Part shown: positions 56,701 through 64,000 of the stretch, one piece after another
How the letters are laid out: every line of letters starts with the position of its first letter
How positions within the stretch are numbered: position 1 is the first letter of the stretch
Origin: Asterochloris sp. CNOR1
Taxonomy: Eukaryota > Chlorophyta > Trebouxiophyceae > Trebouxiales > Trebouxiaceae
DNA length: 64,000 nt
Direction: 5' to 3'
NCBI GenBank assembly: GCA_963969365.1
Contig: OZ017748.1
Coordinates: forward strand, 310,001 to 374,000
Notes under the pieces: model-generated
The model's database searches: none
What the model saw: the letters and a program-made list of their open reading frames with translations, nothing else
Told to the model about the DNA's origin: nothing
Program-made: the position numbers and the translations under genes

Positions 56701-57924
56701 TGTTTTTATCTGGCCCAGGGACCACTGCTGTTGTCTGCTGTGCACGACCTGCCTGCCTTGCAGCATTGCAACCTGGGGTTCACTGCCAGCGAGCCCTGCC
56801 ATCAGTTGGAATTGCTGCTGCGGCAAGTGCCCACAGGGAAAATTCTGTACGCCAGCTTACCTCAACCACTCGTGGCATAACCCTGCCGTGCAGCTACTGC
56901 AACTTGGAGGTCACTGCGAGTGGGGCCTGCCCCCAGCTGGAGTGCTGGTCGGCAGCAGGCAGCTGCAAGTTGTTGCACAACAGCTGGCCGCAAGCTCTCC
57001 CTGACATGCAGGTGCTGCAATGTTCAGGACACTGCCGGCAGCAGCTGGAGGGTCTCCTCCTGTCAGCGCAGTACCCCTCCAGCAACCAAGCCTGCAGGCT
57101 TCTGACGTGCAGGTGCTGCCACCTGGAGATCAGTGCAAGCGAGGCCAGCCAGCAGCTGGAGGGGCTGCTCCAGAAGGCAACCACCAGGGAGGCAGACCAG
57201 CAGCACCGTCAGCAGGGGTCTGTGTTGCGCATCCCAACTGAGCCGCCTTCTGAGTGAGCCCTGCACTTTGACATGCAGTACTGTTTAGGGTTCAGGGGAG
57301 CCGGGCAGCCACAAGGGAAGCAGAGCAGCTGCCCCGCCAGCAGGTCTCTGCGTCATGCAGCCCAAAAGGGCATCACCATGCTTCTTCGCTGCATCCCGTG
57401 GCCGGAGGTCACTGTTCTGGCAAACAATCAAAGGGAGGCAAAGCAACATCAGCACCACCAGAAGCAGATGAGCCACTGTCTAGTGTACGAACCTCTTGTG
57501 CTGTAACTCATGCCCTGTTAAGCGTCTCTTCCCTGGAGGCCCTGTCAGTACGCAGCACTGTTCCAAAGTCAGCAAGTCTGTGATGTAGATTGCCACATGC
57601 ATGCCCTGCCTGCCGCTGTCAGTAGACCAAGCAGCGCCTGTGACTTTGCAGCAGCGCCTGTGACACCAAGTCTATGAGGCTGACAAGAGCATGCTGCTGC
57701 TGGTTTGCAGGTACATCTGCCCCATCACAACTGACCTGATGGAGCAGCCTGTCTTTGCTTCAGATGGATATGTGTATGAAAGGTCCGCAATCGAACGCTG
57801 GTTCCAGGGCCACAGCACATCCCCCATGACGAACAAGAGGTTGGCTGATCTCAAGCTGCAGCCCTGCCACCCACTTAGGAGCGCCATCCAATCCTGGCGT
57901 GAGCACCATCCAGATGCAGCCTGA
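47724..57924 (+). CDS. ankyrin-repeat / pseudokinase / U-box protein (812 aa)
   Basis: Fifteen exons close in phase: 47724-47825, 47982-48080, 48922-49119, 49661-49747, 50063-50173, 50661-50987, 51469-51690, 52363-52458, 52962-53074, 53560-53809, 54262-54399, 55037-55257, 56353-56472, 57113-57253 and 57711-57924. Residues about 35-225 are ankyrin repeats (DGWTALHFAAWKGHKHVVRS, DGRAPLHLAALSG, SGMTALHKAATLGH, GASPLHDAASRGHS, GNTPGDLAAQAGH). Next come a Ser/Ala/Gly-rich linker, an acidic stretch (SSDDSEDES, about 400) and a short Gln-rich coiled coil. A kinase-like fold (about 455-740) starts ATGNFSAERHLG and contains LADLGVTMLQLLTAR. It lacks the VAIK lysine (VAIT), HRD (CKAS) and DFG (CYAG), so it is a pseudokinase. 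The U-box (742-812) reads CPITTDLMEQPVFASDGYVY, ERSAIERWF. U-boxes recruit E2 enzymes for ubiquitination. Confidence 0.85.
50370..50660 (+). repeat. decayed copies of U-box-gene exon 6 start
   Basis: Exon 6 (starting 50661: EGNTPGDLAAQAGHYETAQL and LGERRRLVALAEG) has relatives upstream. A segment near 50450-50500 reads LRRLVAVTEGQQ, and one near 50565-50640 begins CAGGAGTGCAACGATTTTGT, aligning with CAGGAGGGCAACACGCCCGG. All lie in the preceding intron. Confidence 0.7.
51775..51905 (+). repeat. decayed downstream copy of U-box-gene exon 7
   Basis: The stretch GTTGCATTGGGGCGCATGGT and what follows aligns with the exon 7 part encoding GWLGGMWQGVAGMFRGGGS. It is displaced by about 190 bp and lies in the next intron. 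Confidence 0.65.
52600..52690 (+). repeat. decayed downstream copy of U-box-gene exon 8 end
   Basis: GATGATAGTAGTGATGAGAG... CCAGTGAGTTTCAG aligns with the exon 8 end GACAGCAGTGATGACAGCGA ... TCGGTGAGTTTTCAG (exon end 52458), including the donor. Confidence 0.7.
52861..52930 (+). repeat. decayed upstream copy of U-box-gene exon 9 start
   Basis: CAG, then PQQYAEVKQSIQQLWQM, lies 98 bp upstream of the working CAG, then AQQEAEGGQLGQQLSHLQM (52962). The copy has no usable in-phase donor, so I treat it as a decayed duplicate. Confidence 0.7.
54110..54200 (+). repeat. decayed upstream copy of U-box-gene exon 11 start
   Basis: HNGLLKQALSELQTPSG lies about 130 bp upstream of the working NGLLKHALSGLRTRA (54262). 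Confidence 0.75.
54785..55036 (+). repeat. three-step ladder of copies of the exon 12 acceptor and start
   Basis: The working junction at 55036/55037 (CAG|GCGCTGCTGTGCAAGGCG) is preceded by copies with CAG at 54789-54791, 54868-54870 and 54956-54958. Each is followed by a variant of GCGCTGCTGTGCAGGGTGTC and of the following ASPDHIFLDAQ coding. Steps are 79, 88 and 78 bp. Confidence 0.85.
55258..55680 (+). repeat. three copies of the exon 12 end, downstream
   Basis: The exon end LADLGVTMLQLLTAR (55257) recurs as LADLGMGMLQLLTAR (end near 55406), DMGVIMLQLISED (near 55508) and LADLRGIMLQLLMAQ in a broken frame (near 55654). Some retain donor-like GTGCAT or GTGAGG. Confidence 0.8.
56030..56340 (+). 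repeat. decayed upstream copies of exon 13 acceptor and start
   Basis: CTGCTGCTGCAGGGAACAGT at 56110-56129 and its continuation (encoding CGLEALGEAVASMQS) match the working CTGCTGCTGCAGGGAAGCAC with GLEDLARDTAAVQS at 56341 on. A fainter copy begins near 56034. Confidence 0.75.
56473..56660 (+). repeat. two decayed downstream copies of exon 13 end
   Basis: The exon end (GAAGCACAGGCCTTCATGCA ... GCTCTTAG, then GTACGC, at 56472) recurs near 56557 (GCAGGCATCTATTCAGCG ... CTTTGAG, then GTGTGC) and near 56640 (GTAGGCCTTTACAGATGTG). Steps are about 85 bp. Confidence 0.75.
56755..57112 (+). repeat. three-step ladder of copies of exon 14 acceptor and start
   Basis: CAG junctions at 56761-56763, 56891-56893 and 57009-57011 precede the working one at 57110-57112. 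They are followed by coding relatives CNLGFTASEPCHQLELLL, CNLEVTASGACPQLE and CNVQDTAG, against the working CCHLEISASEASQQLEGLL. Steps are 130, 118 and 101 bp. Confidence 0.85.
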
Positions 57925-58182
57925 CCCCAGCATTGCTGACCATTTGATGATTGATCGTTGATCACAACTCTCTTTTGTTTGCATCTGAAGAGAAGCATGA
58001 AGTCAAATGGGAAAGACACCTCCAGGTAGTGCTCAGCAGGACCAATGCTTCCATGCTGCCAAGCACTGACAAGAGCAGCAGACAGCAAGCTGAGCGGGCT
58101 GCTGCTTCACGACCAGGCCCCACTTGGGAAGCGTCTGAGCAACCTTGAGATTCAGCATGCCGGTACCAGATGCCGGTGTTGC

Positions 58183-59810
58183 TCAGCCAGGTCCCACTTT
58201 GGGAATGTCATGGTGTTCACTGAGGTTGGACAGGTGTTCATTGTACTCAGCGATGCGCTCCCTGCAAAGCAGCATGGCACAGCTAATTGCATTGCCTCAT
58301 GTTCTGCAGCTGAGCAGAGGTGTTGCAGGCCCAAAGGTAAAATATGGGCTTAGCTTATTGGCATGTGCGCAGCTGTCCAGAGCAGCGATGGTCCGCTGCA
58401 ACCTTGGTCACAAAAACATCTGACAATAGCACAGCCCACCTGTGAGATTTCATGGCCATCTTCTTTGTCTTCTCAGCAGCTCGCTTAGCCATCATCTCAT
58501 CGTAGCGGCGCTCTGCAGGGGTACGCCTGTCCTCTGCCTCACTGGGCTCGGGCAGGTACTGACCATCAGGCACCTCCGCGCTGCCCTGCAGCAGTCGCAG
58601 CACGCATGTTAGACGTTTGATAGTAAGGACTGAAGGTGCCGTTCCCTACGCTACAGAGTGGGGCTGGTGCCTTTTCCGAGGTTACAGAGCGGGGCTGGTG
58701 CCCTTCGTGGGACACCTGCATCAAAATCCTTCAGCAAGGAGGGCCTGGCTTTCAGCATACATCTTCCTGTTCTCAGCCTCACGTGGCTTCGGCAGATCCT
58801 GCGTCTCCGTCAAGCACCTTGCTGCTGCTGTGCAGCAGAAATGATGCAAGTCGCATCAGTGGGACATCAGCCAGGTACCCTTCCTGTGCTCATTGACCTC
58901 AGCTCTTTCCCTGTGCCCCTACTGCAGCACATGCGGGTAGAAGTATAAACATGGGGTGCACCATTGGATGCTGTTCTGAGCTCTAACAGTGCTTGTGCGG
59001 TTGACAGGCTGCTGTCTGTTAGGTACTGTTGTGTGCCCTGCAACATATGCAATGCAAGTCAATCATACAGACGCGCAATATTGGGCCAGCGCGCACTGTA
59101 CAGGGATGTGGCTGGCCTTGACTGGACTGAGACCTTGCTACCCTGCAGGAGGTGGTGTTGGGCAAGGTGTCGTAGCGGTCACATGATAGCTTCAAAGATT
59201 GCAGTTGACAGCTTTGTCAGCACCTCTTGGTCTGACGATGTTGATAGACGTCTGCTCTGTACACACGCAGTGCCATGAGGCCACTGCTCATGCGCTTTGC
59301 CATGCACTACCTAACCCAGCTGCAGGAGGGTTTGGATGCCTGCAGGTAAGCAGACACAGTGCTCAGCAGGCACTTTGGCTGAGCCACCCCTGCGCCTGCC
59401 ACCTTACCTGTTGCAGCCACCTGTTGCAGCCATGAGGCTGTTCACGCTACTGGACCCGCAGCGACCAACCACAGACACGCACCTGGGCTGTGATGAGTGC
59501 CAATACCCCTGCCATGCCCTGTCTGTTCGCTGCTCTCTCAGCACGCGCAGCATGTGCTGGAGACAGGGGCAGGCCACATGCACGCATCTAGTGCTGCCCG
59601 TGTCATGTGTAAGACATGTGCATTGCACATATCACCTCCCACATCATGTTCCACACCCACCTGGGCTGTGGAGAGTGCAAGCTCCTGTCCCTCGCTCTGT
59701 TGCGCTGTGTCGTCCTCGGCAGGAGCTTTCCTTTTCTTTTTCTTCTTCTTGTCCACGCCTCCCAGGCTCTGCCCGCCCTTGAGCTTGAGCTTGCCTCCGG
59801 TGAAGGACAT
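58183..59810 (-). CDS. FAM32A-like nuclear protein (124 aa)
   Basis: Three exons close in phase: 59810-59661, 58585-58440 and 58261-58183. The protein starts MSFTGGKLKLKGG and has a KKKKKKRK stretch. It then has RRTPAERRYDEMMAKRAAEK and KKMAMKSHRERIAEYNEHL and ends LSNLSEHHDIPKVGPG, which is the FAM32 signature (GPLKLKG..., RTPAE..., THK.R.E.FN..L..L.EHYDIPKV). Human FAM32A is a nuclear protein found at the catalytic spliceosome, where its C-terminus helps 3' splice-site use; the same C-terminal block is kept here. Length is close to the family norm (about 112). The gene converges on the U-box gene with a 258-bp gap and lies downstream of OST4 on the same strand. Confidence 0.93.
58720..58930 (-). 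repeat. decayed upstream copies of FAM32A exon 2
   Basis: Minus-strand LPKPREAENRKMYAESQALL near 58800-58735 is a diverged copy of exon 2's LPEPSEAEDRRTPAERRYDE (working exon starts 58585). A fainter copy (RERAEVNEHRKGT) lies near 58915-58880. Between the working exon and these, a 30-nt unit is repeated twice (58651-58710). Confidence 0.7.
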
Positions 59811-60075
59811 GGCAGCCGGGACCTGGCTGGGACAGTCAAGCGGGCAAGCACTCAGCAGCAGCTGCTCAGGCTGAGCTGCAGCATGCTGCGGCGCTTATTG
59901 TGGGTGCTGCCTTGAGGGGATATGGTGGCCGGAGACTCCTGCAGCATTGCGCTACAGTCGTGGTGAAGCTGAATGAATGCTTGTTGCCAGCAGCCATTGA
60001 CCATGAGCCACGCTGCACCTGCAGAGGTGCGACGATCTCAGCACCGGCTTTAAGAGAGCATGGGGACTCACCTGT

Positions 60076-60412
60076 TCAGCGCAGCTTGGGGTCTGCCAGG
60101 ATGATGTGGTACAGAACAAGGGAAATCACGATAAATATCGCCAGCCAGTTCTGCAGCGCAGCATGCCACTTTTACATGACACTGCATGGAAGACAGGGGT
60201 GCATGCTGCACACCTGCTCAATGGTGATCTGCCTTCACTCTGGCGTATGTTTCGCTTTTGAGGCAGTTCGGTGCTGCCAATGAGAGGCAACTAGGCCCAG
60301 CACAGCCAGCCAGACAAGAGCCAGGCAGATGGCAGCAATGGTGAAGTCCAAGGGAGCACTCAAGTTGAGCATTACTCACGGTGAAGAAGCCCAGCTGATG
60401 CTCATCTACCAT
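60076..60412 (-). CDS. OST4: OST4, small subunit of oligosaccharyltransferase (35 aa)
   Basis: Two exons, 60412-60380 (MVDEHQLGFFT, donor GTGAGT) and 60150-60076 (NWLAIFIVISLVLYH, then IILADPKLR and stop), join in phase 0. The result is a 35-residue single-span protein with the OST4 pattern (M..(D/E).QL..F.N.L..F...V.YHY(I/V).A(D)PK). OST4 is the smallest subunit of the endoplasmic-reticulum complex that transfers glycans to asparagine, where it stabilises contact between the catalytic subunit and others. Plant OST4 proteins have 35-37 residues. Because both exons are tiny the gene is easily missed by automatic annotation. It is divergent from RPS13. Confidence 0.9.
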
Positions 60413-60698
60413 GTCTGCGCGCAGCGATGCAGATGGCAGCAAATATGGGCACTCGAGTACCTGTCGAAACGATCAAGTCTACTCAGCTTGCGTGCGACTG
60501 ACTGCCCTATTCAGAGAGCGGGTCTGACCCCGGAGGCAGCAGGACAGGTGAGCCTGCGCCGGCACCTTGGGCGGCCGCCCCTGGTCTTTGCTGCTGCAAA
60601 GCCGAACAGAGATGGCACACTTTCTAGGCCTGGCTATTAACAGGATATCTGCTTGCAGTTGCCTGACAAGGGAAGGCTCACACTAGCAGGGCGCCACC
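60413..60698. promoter_or_regulatory. 286-bp divergent promoter between OST4 and RPS13
   Basis: The region lies between the two start codons, so both promoters and 5' leaders must fit in it. The RPS13 start sits in GCCACCATGG, a strong eukaryotic initiation context. No TATA box recognised. Confidence 0.6.
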
Positions 60699-62353
60699 AT
60701 GGGGCGCATGCACAGCAGGGGAAAGGGCATGAGCTCCTCAGCTCTGCCCTACAAGAGATCACCACCCAGCTGGCTGAAGATCAGGCCAGAAGAGGTGGGC
60801 AGCAACCTCCAATGATGGAGGAGATGCAAGCTGCAGCGTCCCATTGCTGTCCCTTGGCAGTCAACGGGCAAGGGTCGCTCCGCTGGCTGCCGCATCATCT
60901 GCATGGCAGGGCTCTACAAGCACAGCTGATGGCACGCAGCAGCCTACACCACAGTGCACGGCTGCCTACCTGAGCAGTTCATGGACGACCTGCAGCATGT
61001 GCCGTCAGCTGCCTCACCTGCACAGTGCCCGCAGCCAGGAAACTGGAGTGCAGCATCACCTGCATTGCCGTCTGCGGACTGGACGCATCCACAATTGAAC
61101 AGCCTGCGGCGGCAACAGCACACGCAGAGGTCAGGCGGCGTGCTGCCCGCTCTGATTGGGCGAGGTTGTGGTCAGTGGCAGCCTGGGCACGTCTCTCGTC
61201 ACTACTGAGCTGGGTTGTAGGGGTCCCAGAGGAGGGGCTTGGCATTGTAGCAGCAGATCAGAGCAGCACTTTCTGGCGCAGCAGCATGGCTACGACAGCC
61301 TACGATGACGGGGGCATGGGGCAGCACAAGCCAAGGGGCAGCGTGTCTGCAGCTGCACGGTGCTGCTTGTGACACAGTGGCTGGGCACTGAACATCTTTG
61401 TCATGCTGCCATGCGCAGGCAGAGGCCGACTCGCATGCAGCCACGGTATGCGCATGCAACGCATCAGACGGTCTCCCTGTGCAGGCTTCTGGGGCAGCAC
61501 AGCTCCACTGTTGTAAGCTTTTTTGTCTGCTGGTGTGACGTGTTCGCCTGCTGCAGGTGGATGAGATTATCACCAAGATGTCGCGCAAGGGCATGACCCC
61601 TTCCATGATCGGCGTCGTCCTGCGGGACTCCCATGGCGTCCCCCAGGTTGGGTCAGTCACCGGCTCCAAGGTGCTCCGCATCCTCAAGAAAAACGGGCTG
61701 GCCCCCGAGATCCCCGAGGATCTGTACTACATGATCAAAAAGGCTGTGGTCATGCGCAAGCACCTGGAGGTCAACCGCAAGGACAAGGATGGCAAGTTCA
61801 GGCTCATCTTGGTTGAGAGCCGCATCCACAGATTGGCGCGCTATTACAAGGTGAGAGCACAGGCAAAGGCGCATGCTCTGTCCAGGCTCGTCCAGGTGGT
61901 CGTCTGCAGTTCTGGACTGGCGGGCTACTTGCAACGCCAAGTATTGCTTTGATGTGGGCCTGGGTATGTCGGCCTCACCGCTTGGGGCAGTCCTATCAGG
62001 TTTGCAACCCGCAGCCTTGCACTCAGCTCCCAATCTTCTTGAGGTATGCGCCTGCCTAGATGTGCTGGGCAGGTGCTCTGAGCAAAACCTTGGAGCAAGG
62101 GTAGGCAGGTTTCACGCCTTCAGCCCTGTGTGGTGGTGCTTGGGCGTGCAGCGTTGCCGTGCTGGACTGCAGTGCGCATCGGGCGTGCAAGTGTTGTGGA
62201 CCTCTGCTGAGCATGCTGCCAGTGCCCCCCGTCTCCATCCTGCTGTAAGCCCTGGCAGTAGCTGATGCCCGCTTCTTGTCTGTGCAGCGTGTCAAGAAGC
62301 TGCCGCCCAACTGGAAGTACGAGTCTTCAACCGCCTCAGCCCTGGTCTCATAG
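60699..62353 (+). CDS. RPS13: cytosolic ribosomal protein uS15 (RPS13), 151 aa
   Basis: Exons 60699-60794, 61557-61850 and 62288-62353 close in phase and give exactly the family length of 151 aa. The N-terminus [20 protein letters not shown] then SPPSWLK is the eukaryotic RPS13 start. Exon 2 has [40 protein letters not shown] and [17 protein letters not shown], and the end is [19 protein letters not shown]. It binds 18S rRNA in the platform of the small ribosomal subunit. The start is certain from the conserved N-terminus and the GCCACCATGG context. TGTAA, the green-algal polyadenylation signal, occurs about 95 bp past the stop. Confidence 0.97.
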
Positions 62354-63420
62354 GCAAGCTGATCCCTAGTCAACAGCAGCTGCATGCTGCGAGGGCGCTT
62401 CTGCTGACCATCAGTGCTGTTTGTGTCTTCCATGGCTGTGCTTAACTTGTAAGCTGGTCGTGATGTGCTCATCCAGACTAGGCTGTAAGCATGAGAGATG
62501 TGGGGCACACAGCTGACAACTTCTGGATTATTTCTGTAGACACCCACAGTAGCTGTAGTACAGGGCAGCCCCACCTCCAGGTGTACTGTCAGTAGTACCT
62601 ATGTGCAACAGAGATAGCCTCCATCCTGTGTATGCAACCATTGCCTTCTTGATCAGCTGTTGATTGCACCAACTTGTAGGGCTTGGTGGCCATGTGGTCT
62701 CGCAAGCTTTAGGGACAAAGGCGTACTGCTGAGGGATTGCCTACAGTGCGGATGTGGAGGAATCACTGGCTGGCTGTGGGACCAAGCACAGCCCGGGCGG
62801 CCCATGTTTTAGCAGGATATGCAGGCCAGCACTGACCGTGAGTGGCTGATGTTTGCGCCAGGATGGGATGCCATAACCTGTAAGGATGCACCGTCATGTC
62901 AGGCGCCCGTGAGGTGCCTTGCTCAGGCACTGCCATGCGTGCAGCAGATGCACATTTATGTTGGTGCTATTTGGCCATGACCCTGCCAAAGCACGGCCTG
63001 GCGAGGGTCAGCATGTTTACTGGCAAGAGAACAAGGCACTGTGCTGCTTCATGTGGCAATGCAGGCAGTTGCAGACTTCAGCAATATCACAGTGATGATT
63101 CTGATTCATCATTTGCAGCTGCAAGCAAGTGCTTGCAGCCCAATCACCTATCTGTGATGCCGCCCTGATGTGCTGCGACTGCAGTAACACCTCTGTGAAA
63201 GATTATCTCAAGGCAACCTGTCCATTGAGCGCTACTTGCTAGCATGTGGCAAGATGTCATGACCAGCACAAGCTGAGCTGATACTGCAGCCAGATGCCAC
63301 CAGTTGTTCAGCTCGTGAACAGATAACACAGCAGACACTGTTGAGCTCCTTGCACGAGTCTGGTGAGTGGCTTGCTATGCTTGTGCATGCGTCTAGCCTG
63401 GGTGCAGACTACTCGAGATT
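62354..63420. other. intergenic region without a supported gene
   Basis: This is the gap between the convergent RPS13 gene and the unknown minus-strand gene. I see no exon, RNA gene or distinct repeat in it. Confidence 0.5.
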
Positions 63421-64000
63421 CTATTCCTCCTTGTTGTGCTCATCAATGAGGAGCCCCGCGTCATCAAGCTGCACAGGAACAGGGATGGTACCGTCACCAT
63501 GTCGCAACCCCACCAGGGCAAATGCCAGGGCAGAGCCTGCACAGAGCCCACTGCACAAGCAACTGGGCGGAGGCATCAGGCCGGGCAGATCAGCCAGGCA
63601 GCCCCCAAACACACCTCAGCCAGCATGTCTGCCAAGCCAGCAAGGGCTCCCAGCATGGGCAACTGCTGACCTGAACCCCCTCAGCAGGCACATCAGCCAG
63701 CAATATGGGCAGCACATTGCTGCCCTCAGGCAACACAAGTAGGTTGACTCACAAACAATCACAGAACCCAGTTGGTCGACCCACAAACAGTCACAGACAT
63801 TGCAGTCATGTCTGCACTGCTGACCTGAGAAACTGCAGCAGGCACAGCACCCAGATAACTGGCCACAAGAAGCAGCAATGTGACTTTGGGCACCTCAACA
63901 CACCTGCCACATGAAGGTAATGGAGCATGAACACAAACATTTGACAGCTTTGCTGACCTGAGGCACTCCAGCGGGCAGATCTGTTAGGTTCTTCAGCCCC
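63421..64000 (-). CDS. C-terminal part of an unrecognised protein, running off the right edge
   Basis: The last exon 63468-63421 reads LDDAGLLIDEHNKEE and stop after a TGTGCAG acceptor. The preceding exon ends at 63958 with GLKNLTDLPAGVPQ and a GTCAGC donor; both are phase 0 and join cleanly. Between them are about three decayed copies of the exon end plus donor (each ending ...CAG|GTCAGC or similar near 63830 and 63675, and a fainter one near 63600). Most of the protein lies beyond the window; no family can be named. Confidence 0.5.

Overview
This is nuclear DNA from a eukaryote, most likely a green alga. Genes are cut into many short exons with GT-AG (and several GC-AG) introns, and the 3' splice sites are almost all TGCAG|. 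The gene set is plant-like: a CDSP32-type double thioredoxin, a plant-type OST4, a U-box protein with a kinase-like domain, an SnRK2-like kinase, and hexameric NADP-type glutamate dehydrogenase. Moderate GC, CAG/CTG-rich sequence and very high intron density make a trebouxiophyte a reasonable guess, but that placement is inference. No tRNA, rRNA, CRISPR array or bacterial operon was seen.

Layout. 1-1.6 kb: SnRK2-like kinase (-), running off the left edge. 2.8-3.1 kb: an unrecognised exon (-). 5.1-5.8 kb: a small complete DUF962/Mpo1-like gene (+). 6.0-6.4 kb: a possible small gene (-). 6.6-12.0 kb: leucine-rich-repeat protein (-). 12-22.5 kb: gene-poor, with decayed reading frames only. 22.6-23.5 kb: two small hydrophilic LEA-like genes, tail to tail. 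23.9-30.2 kb: glutamate dehydrogenase (-, 15 exons). 31.4-37.2 kb: class II fumarase (+, 11 exons). 37.6-41.4 kb: CDSP32-like protein with a transit peptide (-, 7 exons). 42.7-47.2 kb: RecQ helicase (+, 13 exons). 47.7-57.9 kb: ankyrin / pseudokinase / U-box protein (+, 15 exons). 58.2-59.8 kb: FAM32A (-). 60.1-60.4 kb: OST4 (-). 60.7-62.4 kb: ribosomal protein uS15/RPS13 (+). 63.4 kb to the end: C-terminus of an unknown protein (-). I rebuilt the exon models by hand; the main ones close in phase from start to stop.

The most unusual signal is in the introns. Beside exon after exon there are serial, decaying copies of the exon edge itself. Copies of the 3' splice site plus exon start lie upstream of the working exon, and copies of the exon end plus 5' splice site lie downstream, commonly spaced about 80-150 bp. 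The clearest ladders are in the fumarase (36.0-36.44 kb) and in the U-box gene (54.8-55.7 and 56.0-57.1 kb). The same pattern occurs in the SnRK2, LRR, GDH, CDSP32 and FAM32A genes. It looks as if introns here grew by repeated tandem duplication across splice junctions, with the innermost copy kept as the working exon. I know of no described genome with such dense ladders, although intron creation by tandem duplication of AGGT-containing segments is an established idea.

Functionally the window mixes carbon/nitrogen metabolism (fumarase and glutamate dehydrogenase, head to head), stress and redox functions (CDSP32, LEA-like, SnRK2), DNA maintenance (RecQ), ubiquitin signalling (U-box) and housekeeping genes (OST4 and RPS13 sharing a 286-bp divergent promoter).
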